Below, piece by piece: positions 1 through 5,197 of a DNA stretch of 5,197 bases. The stretch lies in contig MHFC01000090.1 in the NCBI GenBank assembly GCA_001804025.1, forward strand, positions 1 to 5,197, read 5' to 3'. The notes below the pieces were generated by a model that was not told the DNA's origin, did no database searches, and saw only the letters and a list, made by a program, of their open reading frames with translations. The position numbers were made by a program, and so were the translations under genes. The DNA comes from Omnitrophica bacterium GWA2_52_8. Lineage in GTDB: Bacteria > Omnitrophota > Omnitrophia > Omnitrophales > Aquincolibacteriaceae. Each line of letters starts with the position of its first letter. The first letter of the stretch is position 1.

Positions 1-20
1 GTCGAAAGCCAGAAAAATTA

Positions 21-43
21 ACTGCCTTTTGTGGGATGCACCC
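21..43 (+). promoter_or_regulatory. Conserved bipartite upstream element of the first operon
   Basis: The element reads ACTGCC (21-26), four variable bases, then GTGGGATGCACCC (31-43). The same element occurs in the opposite orientation at 5163-5185, with the 13-base block and the 6-base block both perfectly conserved. Here it ends 16 bp before the TTGACA at 60-65. Relative to an inferred start site near 96, the 13-base block lies at about -65 to -53, where class I activators commonly bind. The core GGGnTGCAnCCC is an imperfect dyad. An A/T-rich stretch (13-20) lies just outside. I do not recognise it as the site of a named regulator. The repetition is seen directly; the regulatory role is inferred. 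Confidence 0.65.
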
Positions 44-59
44 CTCCGTGAGAAGTCCG

Positions 60-89
60 TTGACAGCCTTCATTCGGCCGTGCTATATT
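60..89 (+). promoter_or_regulatory. Sigma70-type promoter of the bamD-like/lptE/holA operon
   Basis: A consensus -35 box TTGACA (60-65) is followed by an 18-bp spacer and a -10 box TATATT (84-89). TGC directly before the -10 box (81-83) makes it an extended -10 promoter. The expected start site is near 96, giving a leader of about 37 nt before the ATG at 133. It sits in the only sizeable gap upstream of the three plus-strand genes and probably drives all of them. The word GTCCGTTG occurs at 55-62 (overlapping the -35) and again at 93-100 (around the start site). Confidence 0.75.
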
Positions 90-132
90 GACGTCCGTTG
101 TAAATCCATAACATAAGATTGGACAAAGAGTT

Positions 133-3100
133 ATGAATAGACGAATGACATTGGCTATTCTGATTGTGCTCGGGCTTTTTATTTCTCCCATGATGGGAAA
201 TGCCTACTGGGTTTGGTCTCCTGAAAAAGGGGAATTTGTGAATCCGGAAGGCGAAGGGAAAAATGCGGCGGAACATCTTTACGATTACGCGATGCAATTT
301 TTTAACGAAAAAAATTGGGACGAGGCCATCAAGCAGTTTGAGAGTTTGCTGGCCAAATATCCGAGCGCACCTATTTCGAGTGAAGCGCAGTACCGTTTAG
401 GGATTGTTTACGAAGAGAAAAGTGATTACTTCAAAGCGTTTGAGGTTTACAAAAAGTTAGTTGAGTCTTACCCCCAAAGTGAGCGATTTAATGAGGTGAT
501 CGAACGCGAGTTCCGCATCGGCAATTTGTTTTTGTCCGGCCAGAAAGCAAAGTTTATGGGGGTTGCGATTCTGCCGGCCCTTCCGAAAGCCATCGAAGTA
601 TTTCAACACATTGCCAAAAATGCCCCCTACGGTGAGTTCGGTGATCGCGCCCAGTTTCATCTCGGCGTCGCCTATAAAGAAGCAAAACAGTTTGAGAACT
701 CGGTAGAAGCATTCCAGGCGCTCATTGATCAGTATCCCCAGAGCGAACTGGTGCCGCAGGCCCGCTATCAAATCGCCGAATCTTCCTACATGAGGTCTTC
801 CCGCGAGTTCCGTGATCAGAGAGCGCTGGATGACGCCATGAAGCAAGTCGACCGCTTTTTAACACATCATCCGGACAGCCCTACGTCGGAAAAAGCTGCG
901 CGGATCCGGCAGGTTATTGACGAAAAAAATGCCGAGAAAAATTACTCCATCGGCCAGTACTATGAAAAATCGGATTATTTGCACAGCGCTATTATTTACT
1001 ACTCGGACGTTGCGGCGCGCTACCCTCATACAAAATGGGGTGAAAAGTCGGCGCAGCGCTTGAAAGCGCTCGAGGATCCGAGCGCGTACCATGCGCAAAT
1101 GGACAAGGAAATCGACGGGACGATCAAGTCCCTGGAGACGGAGCTTGCCTCTCTCGATAAGAAAGCGGATCCAAAACAATATGAAGAAGTTTCGGATAAA
1201 ATGGAGCGTTTGAAAGACCGGCGTAATGAGATCGAGAAGCAAAAAACGGGAACTCTGGAAAGCCGGAAGCAGGATATTGACCGGCGCGAACGCGAACTGA
1301 AAGAGAAGTTCAAGCGGCTTGAGAAAAAGCAGAAATTAATGGGGAACAATCCGTCCGCCGATTTTAAAAATGCCATGGACCGCTGGTACGTTTCGCTGCT
1401 TAAGGAAAAGGAAGAATTGGTCCATGAGAGGCAGCAATTAAGTACGTGGCGCGAAGAACTCGGGGTCCCGGAGAAAAAGTCACCGCTGGAATACCTGCCG
1501 TTTATGGGAGCGGGGCCGGCTCCCGTCGAGAAAATTCGCGAAATCGACGCCAAGGACCTTTTTAAAGTCTCCGCCGAAATGAAAGAGTTGCTGGACAAGA
1601 AAGAATCTCTCTACAAGTCTTACGGCGAAATCAAAGCGGTTGATTTGCCGCCTGCCGTGATTCCGATCACCGCCGGTGAGTCTTCGTCCTGGGAGCAGTT
1701 TGCTTCCGTGCAGGACGATGCCTTGCGAAACCAGTTGGTGAAACTTGAACAGACGCGGCAAAAAATCGAAGAACTGCAAAAAGTAACCGAGGAAAAGCGG
1801 AATCTTTACGAGAAACATTACGGCCGTTCGGCCTGGCTGACGCTGATGCAAATCCCGGCCAATATCGTAACGGAGTCGGCGCATGCGATCGACAAATCTC
1901 TCGACCGCATGAACCCTTTTGATGATTCCGACAAAGCGCTGGAAAAGAAGGAAATGCCGGAGCTTTTGGAAATGCAGATGCATCTCAAAGAGCAGCTTGC
2001 CGCCCAGCAAACGCTTGTCGATACGTTGACGCAGGCATTTGATACGGAACTGGCGGTCCAGGAACAAAAACGGCTTTTGGCCCAGATCGAACAAGGGCAA
2101 AAAAATGACCCGCGGGAATTGCGCAAATCCATCAAACAGCTTGAGCGCGGGATACGGATCCGGTACCAGGAGATCGACGACCACAATCAGAAGCAAAAAG
2201 AGCTCGTCAAACAGCTCGAGGGCATGATGCAGGCCTCCGAACAGAAGCTGTCTGTTTTGGGACGCACGCAGAAGATGATCGTAGCGCCGTTAAAGGGTGT
2301 CAGAAATTTCAGCCGGACTTTTCTTTTTGGGGCTAAATCCCATGACCGTAACGTCACCGAGTCGGCCGGGAATTTGAGCGAAGATAGCCCCGGGCACGCG
2401 GAAATTCTTGATTTGAAGAAGGAAATTGAATTGCAAAGCCTTCTGATCGAAGCGAAGCACGTGGAAATTACCCGGCTTAAGAAAGAAGTTGAGATCATGA
2501 AAGCGCACGCCTCCTTGGCGGGGGGGTATGAGTTCCGCTCACCGCTCGTGAAGGTCCCGTATGTATTTCTTCAGGAGGCGCTGGAAAACGCCAAGAGCGT
2601 GATTCCCAAGCAGGAACGCCAGGAAGTCCTTATCGACCGGCTTGATCAGGAAACCCGTGATCTCGAAGCCTTAAAGGTCCGCCTCAAGCGTATGCAGTCG
2701 GAGTTGGAAAAACGCCAAAATGGTTCCAAGGAAGAAGGTGCGTCTGAAAGCGTTTCGCCGGAGGCGTTACAGGAGCAAGCCAAAAAAATGGAGCAGGAAT
2801 CCGAACTTAAGCGTGAAGAGGCCGAGCATCTTAAGTCCGAGCTTGCGGCACTGTCTTCCGATATTGAGATTCAGCGGAATATTTATAGGCAGGAACAGTC
2901 CATTCTGCTTGAACAGCTGGATCACGCGGAAAACAGCGAAGGCGTCGAGCAGATACGCCAGTATTTGAAAGTCCAGGCGGGTCCGCGGGCATCAGAAAAA
3001 GGTTATGCCGGCCGCATGCGCGACATCGAAAATGAACTGGCCAAGCTGATTCAAAAAGAAGACCGGTTGGAGGACAAAGCGGTCCGGATTCTTGAAAAGC

Positions 3101-3276
3101 GTGTGCAGGAGATTGACCGCGTGATTCCGAAGGTCGATTCCAGGGTTGAAAAGCAGGACCTTCTCAGCGAGCGGGAGAGAATGGTTGACCGTCTCTCGCA
3201 AATACAGGCGCGCAGAAGTTTTTTGGCGGAAGAACTCAAACGGTTTCAGTTAACGGACACAACTCCAAAGGTTTAG
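133..3276 (+). CDS. Exported BamD/YfiO-like TPR protein with a ~730-residue coiled-coil extension
   Basis: The 1047-residue product starts with a signal peptide: basic n-region MNRR, hydrophobic stretch about 6-19, likely signal peptidase I site GNA|Y after residue 24. An aromatic segment YWVWSPEKGEFVNP follows (25-38). Residues ~45-310 form five or six TPR-like helix pairs, with units near 46-78, 84-117, 124-165, 171-205, 208-248 and 266-300. They carry the BamD-style pattern of A-x-x-x-Y/F followed by YP and a short polar stretch. BamD is the TPR member of the BAM complex, which inserts beta-barrel proteins into the outer membrane. Residues ~320-1040 are rich in E, K, Q and L, as in long coiled coils, interrupted by Pro-bearing hydrophobic stretches near 451-466, 566-585, 715-733 and 803-825. 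There is no cysteine anywhere, so no lipidation, unlike E. coli BamD (about 245 residues and a lipoprotein). A weak AAAGAG (125-130 region) precedes the ATG; the MNRR start gives a proper signal n-region. It is promoter-proximal and lies 7 nt from lptE. The N-terminal family call is firm; equivalence to BamD in function, and the role of the extension, are inferred. It could instead be a YbgF/CpoB-like or lineage-specific envelope scaffold. Confidence 0.85.
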   Translation: MNRRMTLAILIVLGLFISPMMGNAYWVWSPEKGEFVNPEGEGKNAAEHLYDYAMQFFNEKNWDEAIKQFESLLAKYPSAPISSEAQYRLGIVYEEKSDYFKAFEVYKKLVESYPQSERFNEVIEREFRIGNLFLSGQKAKFMGVAILPALPKAIEVFQHIAKNAPYGEFGDRAQFHLGVAYKEAKQFENSVEAFQALIDQYPQSELVPQARYQIAESSYMRSSREFRDQRALDDAMKQVDRFLTHHPDSPTSEKAARIRQVIDEKNAEKNYSIGQYYEKSDYLHSAIIYYSDVAARYPHTKWGEKSAQRLKALEDPSAYHAQMDKEIDGTIKSLETELASLDKKADPKQYEEVSDKMERLKDRRNEIEKQKTGTLESRKQDIDRRERELKEKFKRLEKKQKLMGNNPSADFKNAMDRWYVSLLKEKEELVHERQQLSTWREELGVPEKKSPLEYLPFMGAGPAPVEKIREIDAKDLFKVSAEMKELLDKKESLYKSYGEIKAVDLPPAVIPITAGESSSWEQFASVQDDALRNQLVKLEQTRQKIEELQKVTEEKRNLYEKHYGRSAWLTLMQIPANIVTESAHAIDKSLDRMNPFDDSDKALEKKEMPELLEMQMHLKEQLAAQQTLVDTLTQAFDTELAVQEQKRLLAQIEQGQKNDPRELRKSIKQLERGIRIRYQEIDDHNQKQKELVKQLEGMMQASEQKLSVLGRTQKMIVAPLKGVRNFSRTFLFGAKSHDRNVTESAGNLSEDSPGHAEILDLKKEIELQSLLIEAKHVEITRLKKEVEIMKAHASLAGGYEFRSPLVKVPYVFLQEALENAKSVIPKQERQEVLIDRLDQETRDLEALKVRLKRMQSELEKRQNGSKEEGASESVSPEALQEQAKKMEQESELKREEAEHLKSELAALSSDIEIQRNIYRQEQSILLEQLDHAENSEGVEQIRQYLKVQAGPRASEKGYAGRMRDIENELAKLIQKEDRLEDKAVRILEKRVQEIDRVIPKVDSRVEKQDLLSERERMVDRLSQIQARRSFLAEELKRFQLTDTTPKV

Positions 3277-3283
3277 GCGCGCG

Positions 3284-3808
3284 ATGAAGCGTTTTTTTTT
3301 CGATGCAGCTGCCGGACTGGCGCTGTGCTGTCTGATTGTTTCGTGCGGCTATACGCAAAAAACGACCCTTCCTAAAGACATCAAAAGCATCCACATCGAC
3401 ACTGTCATTAATTCCATTCCCGTCCAGGAGGTCTATGCCTATCAGGCCGGGCTGGAAATGGACATTACCCAGGCGATTATCCAGCAGGTGCAGGAAGACG
3501 GCAATTTGAAAGTTGCCGAAAAAGAAAATGCGGACGCAATCCTGGAATCCCATTTGGTCGGTTTTGAACAGGGGGGCGTGAGATTTAATCAGTTGGAACG
3601 CGTCGAAGAGTTCCGTCTCTATGTTATTTTGGCTCTGCGGTTGATTGACGGTAACACCGGAGAAACGATTTGGGAAGAGCCTTCGTTTTCCGGGGATGCG
3701 GAATATTTTGTCAGCGGGGTTCGGTCGACGGCGCGGGAAGAAGCTTCAAGAAGGGCGATTGACCGCTTGGCCCGCAATGTGGTGGACCGTATTGTCGAAG
3801 ACTGGTGA
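3284..3808 (+). CDS. lptE: LPS assembly lipoprotein LptE
   Basis: LptE forms the outer-membrane translocon with the barrel protein LptD, plugging the barrel and helping insert lipopolysaccharide into the outer leaflet. The 174-residue product has a lipoprotein signal: basic start MKR, hydrophobic 8-19, lipobox IVSC with acyl-accepting Cys21, followed by the Gly-Tyr often seen in LptE (CGY). Gly at +2 is compatible with outer-membrane sorting. The mature part shows the family layout: LPKDIKSIHID near 29-39, a helix ending in an EDGNLKV strand (71-77), ADAILESHLVGF (83-94), a long strand EEFRLYVILALRL (108-120) and GETIWEE (126-132). Its length matches the family. The ATG follows the preceding stop after 7 nt; only a distant AAAGG (3267-3271) serves as Shine-Dalgarno, so translational coupling is likely. 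Nine Ts (3292-3300) sit in codons 3-6. lptE next to holA is also the E. coli order, which supports both calls. Confidence 0.9.
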   Translation: MKRFFFDAAAGLALCCLIVSCGYTQKTTLPKDIKSIHIDTVINSIPVQEVYAYQAGLEMDITQAIIQQVQEDGNLKVAEKENADAILESHLVGFEQGGVRFNQLERVEEFRLYVILALRLIDGNTGETIWEEPSFSGDAEYFVSGVRSTAREEASRRAIDRLARNVVDRIVEDW

Positions 3809-3878
3809 CGCCCGGCGCTCGGCGGACAGTGCCTTATGATAACAACCTTTTGACCCTGGTTTTTACAGTTCTCTCCTT
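3809..3878. other. 70-nt lptE-holA spacer, no clear signal
   Basis: I see no convincing terminator or promoter here. A short GC-rich dyad (CGCC 3809-3812 with GGCG 3821-3824) has no T-run after it. A TTGACC (3850-3855) has no -10 box at proper spacing before the holA ATG. There is no Shine-Dalgarno directly upstream of holA; the bases before the ATG are pyrimidine-rich (TTCTCTCCTT). holA therefore most likely depends on readthrough from lptE, with weak initiation. Confidence 0.5.
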
Positions 3879-4832
3879 ATGAGCCTTCCATTTGTTTTTT
3901 GCCTTGCCGGCGATTCTTATCTGATCGATCAAAAACGCGCTGAAATCATTTCGCAAATCAGGAATTCCGTGCCGGGAGAGATCGCAGAATCCGGCTACCG
4001 GCTTTCCGAAGGGATGCTTGAAAGAGCCCTGAGGGATGCGCAAACCCTCCCTTTTTTGATCCAATATCAAATCTTCCGGATGCGCGAAACCGACGGTCTG
4101 CGCAAGCATGAGCTGGAGATGCTGGAAGCCTATTTTAAGACGCCCGTCCGCACGACCTATCTTATTTTTGAAGCCGAAGCCCTGTCTGCCAAACAGGGCT
4201 TGGCAGAGCTGATGCAGCAGCATGCGCAGGTCTTTATTCTGAAAGATGACCTTAAGAAATCGCTCGGGACAAAGCTTATCCGGGACAAACTGAAAAGACA
4301 CGGAAAAACCATCGAAGACGAGGCGCGCATGCACCTTGAGAACCAGATGGGAGGTTCGCCGGGCATGCTCGATTCGGTCCTCGACCAGCTGGTGCTCTAT
4401 GCCGCCGATAAAAAAGAAATAACGGCGCAGATGGTAGAGTCTTTTGAGGAAAACTGGGCCCCTGCGGATGTTTTTAAACTCACCAATGCGATTATCGACC
4501 GCAAAAGGTCTGACGCGCTCATGTTTCTTACCGAACTTTTAAGCAGTGATCAGGAAATGGGTTCGGTGCTAGGAGTTTTGCACTGGCAATTAAGGCGTTT
4601 TTGGAAAGGCAAGGTCCTGCTTGAAGAGGGTCTGTCGGAAGATGCCATGTTGAAGAAATGCGGCGTGTCGCCGCGGCAGGCCCATTTTTTTTTAAGGCAG
4701 ATAAGAAATTTGAGCCGCGAAAGGCTCGAAAAAGCCCTCCAGCAATTGCTTGAGCTTGACTGCCGGCAAAAGACGGGACAGGCCGAAGGAACCGAATTGC
4801 TGGAAGCTTGGGCAATCAGGGTTACTTCTTGA
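3879..4832 (+). CDS. holA: DNA polymerase III subunit delta
   Basis: HolA is the clamp-opening wrench of the clamp-loader complex: it contacts the beta sliding clamp and, with delta-prime and the tau/gamma ATPases, loads it onto primed DNA. At 317 residues it is close to the usual ~320-345. The N-terminus has the family opening FVFCLAGDSYLIDQ (5-18; pattern hydrophobic-G-x-D-x-hydrophobic-L/I), which fixes the start. Domain I continues with TTYLIFEAEAL (92-102). The middle region MGGSPGMLDSVLDQLVLYA (157-175) corresponds to the family block G-D-x-x-x-x-x-x-E-x-x-K-L-x-x-Y. WAPADVFKLTNAI (193-205) and VLGVLHWQLRRFW (230-242) follow. The C-terminal collar ends with LLELDCRQKTGQ (290-301), matching the family L-x-x-D-x-x-x-K-T-G signature. 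Like most delta subunits it shows no Walker A motif and would not hydrolyse ATP. It has nine Ts in a row at 4685-4693 and overlaps rpsT by 11 bp at its 3' end. Confidence 0.93.
   Translation: MSLPFVFCLAGDSYLIDQKRAEIISQIRNSVPGEIAESGYRLSEGMLERALRDAQTLPFLIQYQIFRMRETDGLRKHELEMLEAYFKTPVRTTYLIFEAEALSAKQGLAELMQQHAQVFILKDDLKKSLGTKLIRDKLKRHGKTIEDEARMHLENQMGGSPGMLDSVLDQLVLYAADKKEITAQMVESFEENWAPADVFKLTNAIIDRKRSDALMFLTELLSSDQEMGSVLGVLHWQLRRFWKGKVLLEEGLSEDAMLKKCGVSPRQAHFFLRQIRNLSRERLEKALQQLLELDCRQKTGQAEGTELLEAWAIRVTS
4709..4730 (-). terminator. Weak candidate terminator for rpsT inside holA
   Basis: Read on the minus strand, GAGCC (4727-4723), a six-base loop and GGCTC (4716-4712) form a 5-bp GC-rich hairpin, followed by AAATTTCTT. 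It lies about 90-110 nt beyond the rpsT stop codon. A larger inverted repeat lies between it and rpsT (TCCAGCAATT at 4738-4747 with AATTGCTGGA at 4795-4804), followed on the minus strand by GGGC and five Ts. Either could end the rpsT transcript. Because rpsT and holA overlap tail-to-tail, any terminator must lie within the opposing gene. The T-tract of the small hairpin is short and interrupted, hence the low confidence. Confidence 0.25.
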
Positions 4833-5082
4833 GTTTCCTGAGAAAATTTTGAATGCGGGATTTTTTCCGGTCGGCGCGGCCGCGGGGAATAATGCCCTTG
4901 GAAACCGCACGGTCATAACGGGAAATGGCTCTCTTGGCGATCAGATCGGCCTCTTGAGGGTTTCCCGCGGATTGTACGAGTTTGCGGTCGAGTGTTTTGA
5001 GTTCAGAAAGCGCCATTTGATTGCGTAGTTTTTTTCGGGCGTCGCTGCGCATCCGTTTTTTTGCAGAAGCAATATTAGGCAT
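4822..5082 (-). CDS. rpsT: 30S ribosomal protein S20
   Basis: S20 is a primary 16S rRNA-binding protein that acts early in 30S subunit assembly. The 86-residue product has normal S20 length and the family pattern. It opens MPNIASAKKRMR (like M-A-N-I-K-S-A-K-K-R). A basic helix RKKLRNQ with a following helix about 23-38 comes next, then the conserved block DRAVSKGIIPRGRADRKKSR (57-76), corresponding to K-A-x-x-K-G-x-I-H-x-N-x-A-A-R-K-K-S-R, and it ends in KLKK. It starts with ATG, six bases after a good Shine-Dalgarno. It has its own strong promoter and upstream element to the right. It is transcribed towards holA and overlaps its last codons by 11 bp. holA and rpsT are neighbours in many bacteria. 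Confidence 0.96.
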   Translation of the reverse strand: MPNIASAKKRMRSDARKKLRNQMALSELKTLDRKLVQSAGNPQEADLIAKRAISRYDRAVSKGIIPRGRADRKKSRIQNFLRKLKK

Positions 5083-5088
5083 GTAAGA

Positions 5089-5094
5089 CTCCTT
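5089..5094 (-). promoter_or_regulatory. Ribosome binding site of rpsT
   Basis: On the minus strand AAGGAG lies 6 nt upstream of the ATG at 5082, a near-consensus Shine-Dalgarno. It is the only strong one in the window: the three plus-strand genes have weak or no such site, as expected if rpsT is the most highly translated gene here. Confidence 0.85.
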
Positions 5095-5117
5095 TTAACA
5101 TTTTAAAAACGGGGCAC

Positions 5118-5146
5118 AATGTACCATACGGGAAGCAGTGTGTCAA
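5118..5146 (-). promoter_or_regulatory. Sigma70-type promoter of rpsT
   Basis: On the minus strand there is a perfect TTGACA (5146-5141), a 17-bp spacer and a -10 box TACATT (5123-5118), preceded by TGG as an extended -10. The expected start site is near 5111, giving a leader of about 29 nt. A dyad GTCAA-N6-TTGAC (5142-5157 on the plus strand) overlaps the -35 box and could be an operator, or chance. The layout closely mirrors the promoter at 60-89. Confidence 0.8.
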
Positions 5147-5162
5147 TCTGACTTGACTGTAA

Positions 5163-5185
5163 GGGTGCATCCCACTTTAGGCAGT
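5163..5185 (-). promoter_or_regulatory. Conserved bipartite upstream element of rpsT
   Basis: On the minus strand this reads ACTGCC (5185-5180), four bases TAAA, then GTGGGATGCACCC (5175-5163). It is an inverted copy of 21-43, identical in 20 of 23 positions; all three differences fall in the 4-base spacer. It ends exactly 16 bp before the rpsT -35 box, the same distance as at the other promoter, and its 13-base block lies at about -64 to -52. An A/T tract (5186-5191) lies outside it, as at the left copy. The shared geometry argues for a promoter-linked protein-binding site rather than transposon ends. Confidence 0.65.
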
Positions 5186-5197
5186 GAAAAATGAGCC

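Noticed and set aside
55..100. Direct repeat GTCCGTTG at 55-62 and 93-100 as an operator pair
   Set aside because: Only 8 bp, no copy at the rpsT promoter and no further support; kept only as a remark on the promoter.
457..2196. Long open frames on the minus strand opposite the first gene
   Set aside because: They lie antisense to an intact 1047-codon gene, lack ribosome binding sites and recognisable families, and reflect the codon pattern of the real gene.
3850..3881. Separate holA promoter with TTGACC at 3850
   Set aside because: No -10-like box at 16-18 bp spacing other than one overlapping the holA start codon.
4660..4693. GC hairpin (4660-4674) followed by T9 (4685-4693) as a plus-strand terminator
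   Set aside because: The T-run begins 10 nt after the stem, too far for an intrinsic terminator, and it lies within holA with about 140 nt of coding sequence still to come.
4875..4884. Perfect palindrome CGCGGCCGCG inside rpsT
   Set aside because: It encodes the conserved Arg/Gly/Ala region of S20 and has no T-run; GC-rich Arg/Ala codons explain it.
4750..5028. Plus-strand frame of 92 codons opposite rpsT
   Set aside because: It covers the end of holA and the antisense of rpsT, both well supported by family motifs.
21..5185. Terminal inverted repeats of a 5-kb mobile element enclosing all four genes
   Set aside because: The enclosed genes are housekeeping genes with no transposase or integrase, and both repeat copies sit at the same distance from a promoter, which is better explained by a regulatory site.

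Overview
The window carries four bacterial genes. Three lie in a row on the plus strand: a BamD-like TPR/coiled-coil protein, the LptE lipoprotein and DNA polymerase III delta (holA). The fourth, rpsT (ribosomal protein S20), faces them from the right on the minus strand. LptE and a BamD-type protein imply a Gram-negative cell with an LPS-bearing outer membrane. The aromatic motif just after the signal peptide of the first gene, and the gene order, remind me of Candidatus Omnitrophota (former OP3). That placement is from memory and only moderately sure.

Layout: 1-132 is non-coding and holds a strong sigma70-type promoter (TTGACA / TATATT with extended -10) and an upstream element. 133-3276 encodes a 1047-residue exported protein whose first ~310 residues look like BamD/YfiO and whose remaining ~730 are mostly coiled coil. 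After 7 nt comes lptE (3284-3808), then a 70-nt gap without a convincing promoter or terminator, then holA (3879-4832). rpsT (4822-5082, minus) overlaps the end of holA tail-to-tail by 11 bp. 5083-5197 holds the rpsT ribosome binding site, promoter and upstream element.

The first two products belong to outer-membrane biogenesis: BamD-like proteins help insert beta-barrel proteins, and LptE is the plug and partner of the barrel LptD. HolA loads the replication clamp, and S20 is a 30S assembly protein. The set is core growth machinery; I see no mobile element, phage gene, CRISPR array or defence system.

The most striking signal is regulatory. Both outward ends carry the same bipartite element, ACTGCC-N4-GTGGGATGCACCC, in opposite orientations. 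In each case it ends exactly 16 bp upstream of a perfect TTGACA -35 box, while the sequence between element and -35 is mostly not conserved. This looks like the binding site of a shared activator, or a family-wide promoter element, coupling the envelope/replication operon to a ribosomal protein gene. The second notable feature is the huge, cysteine-free coiled-coil extension on a BamD-like protein that lacks the usual lipid anchor.
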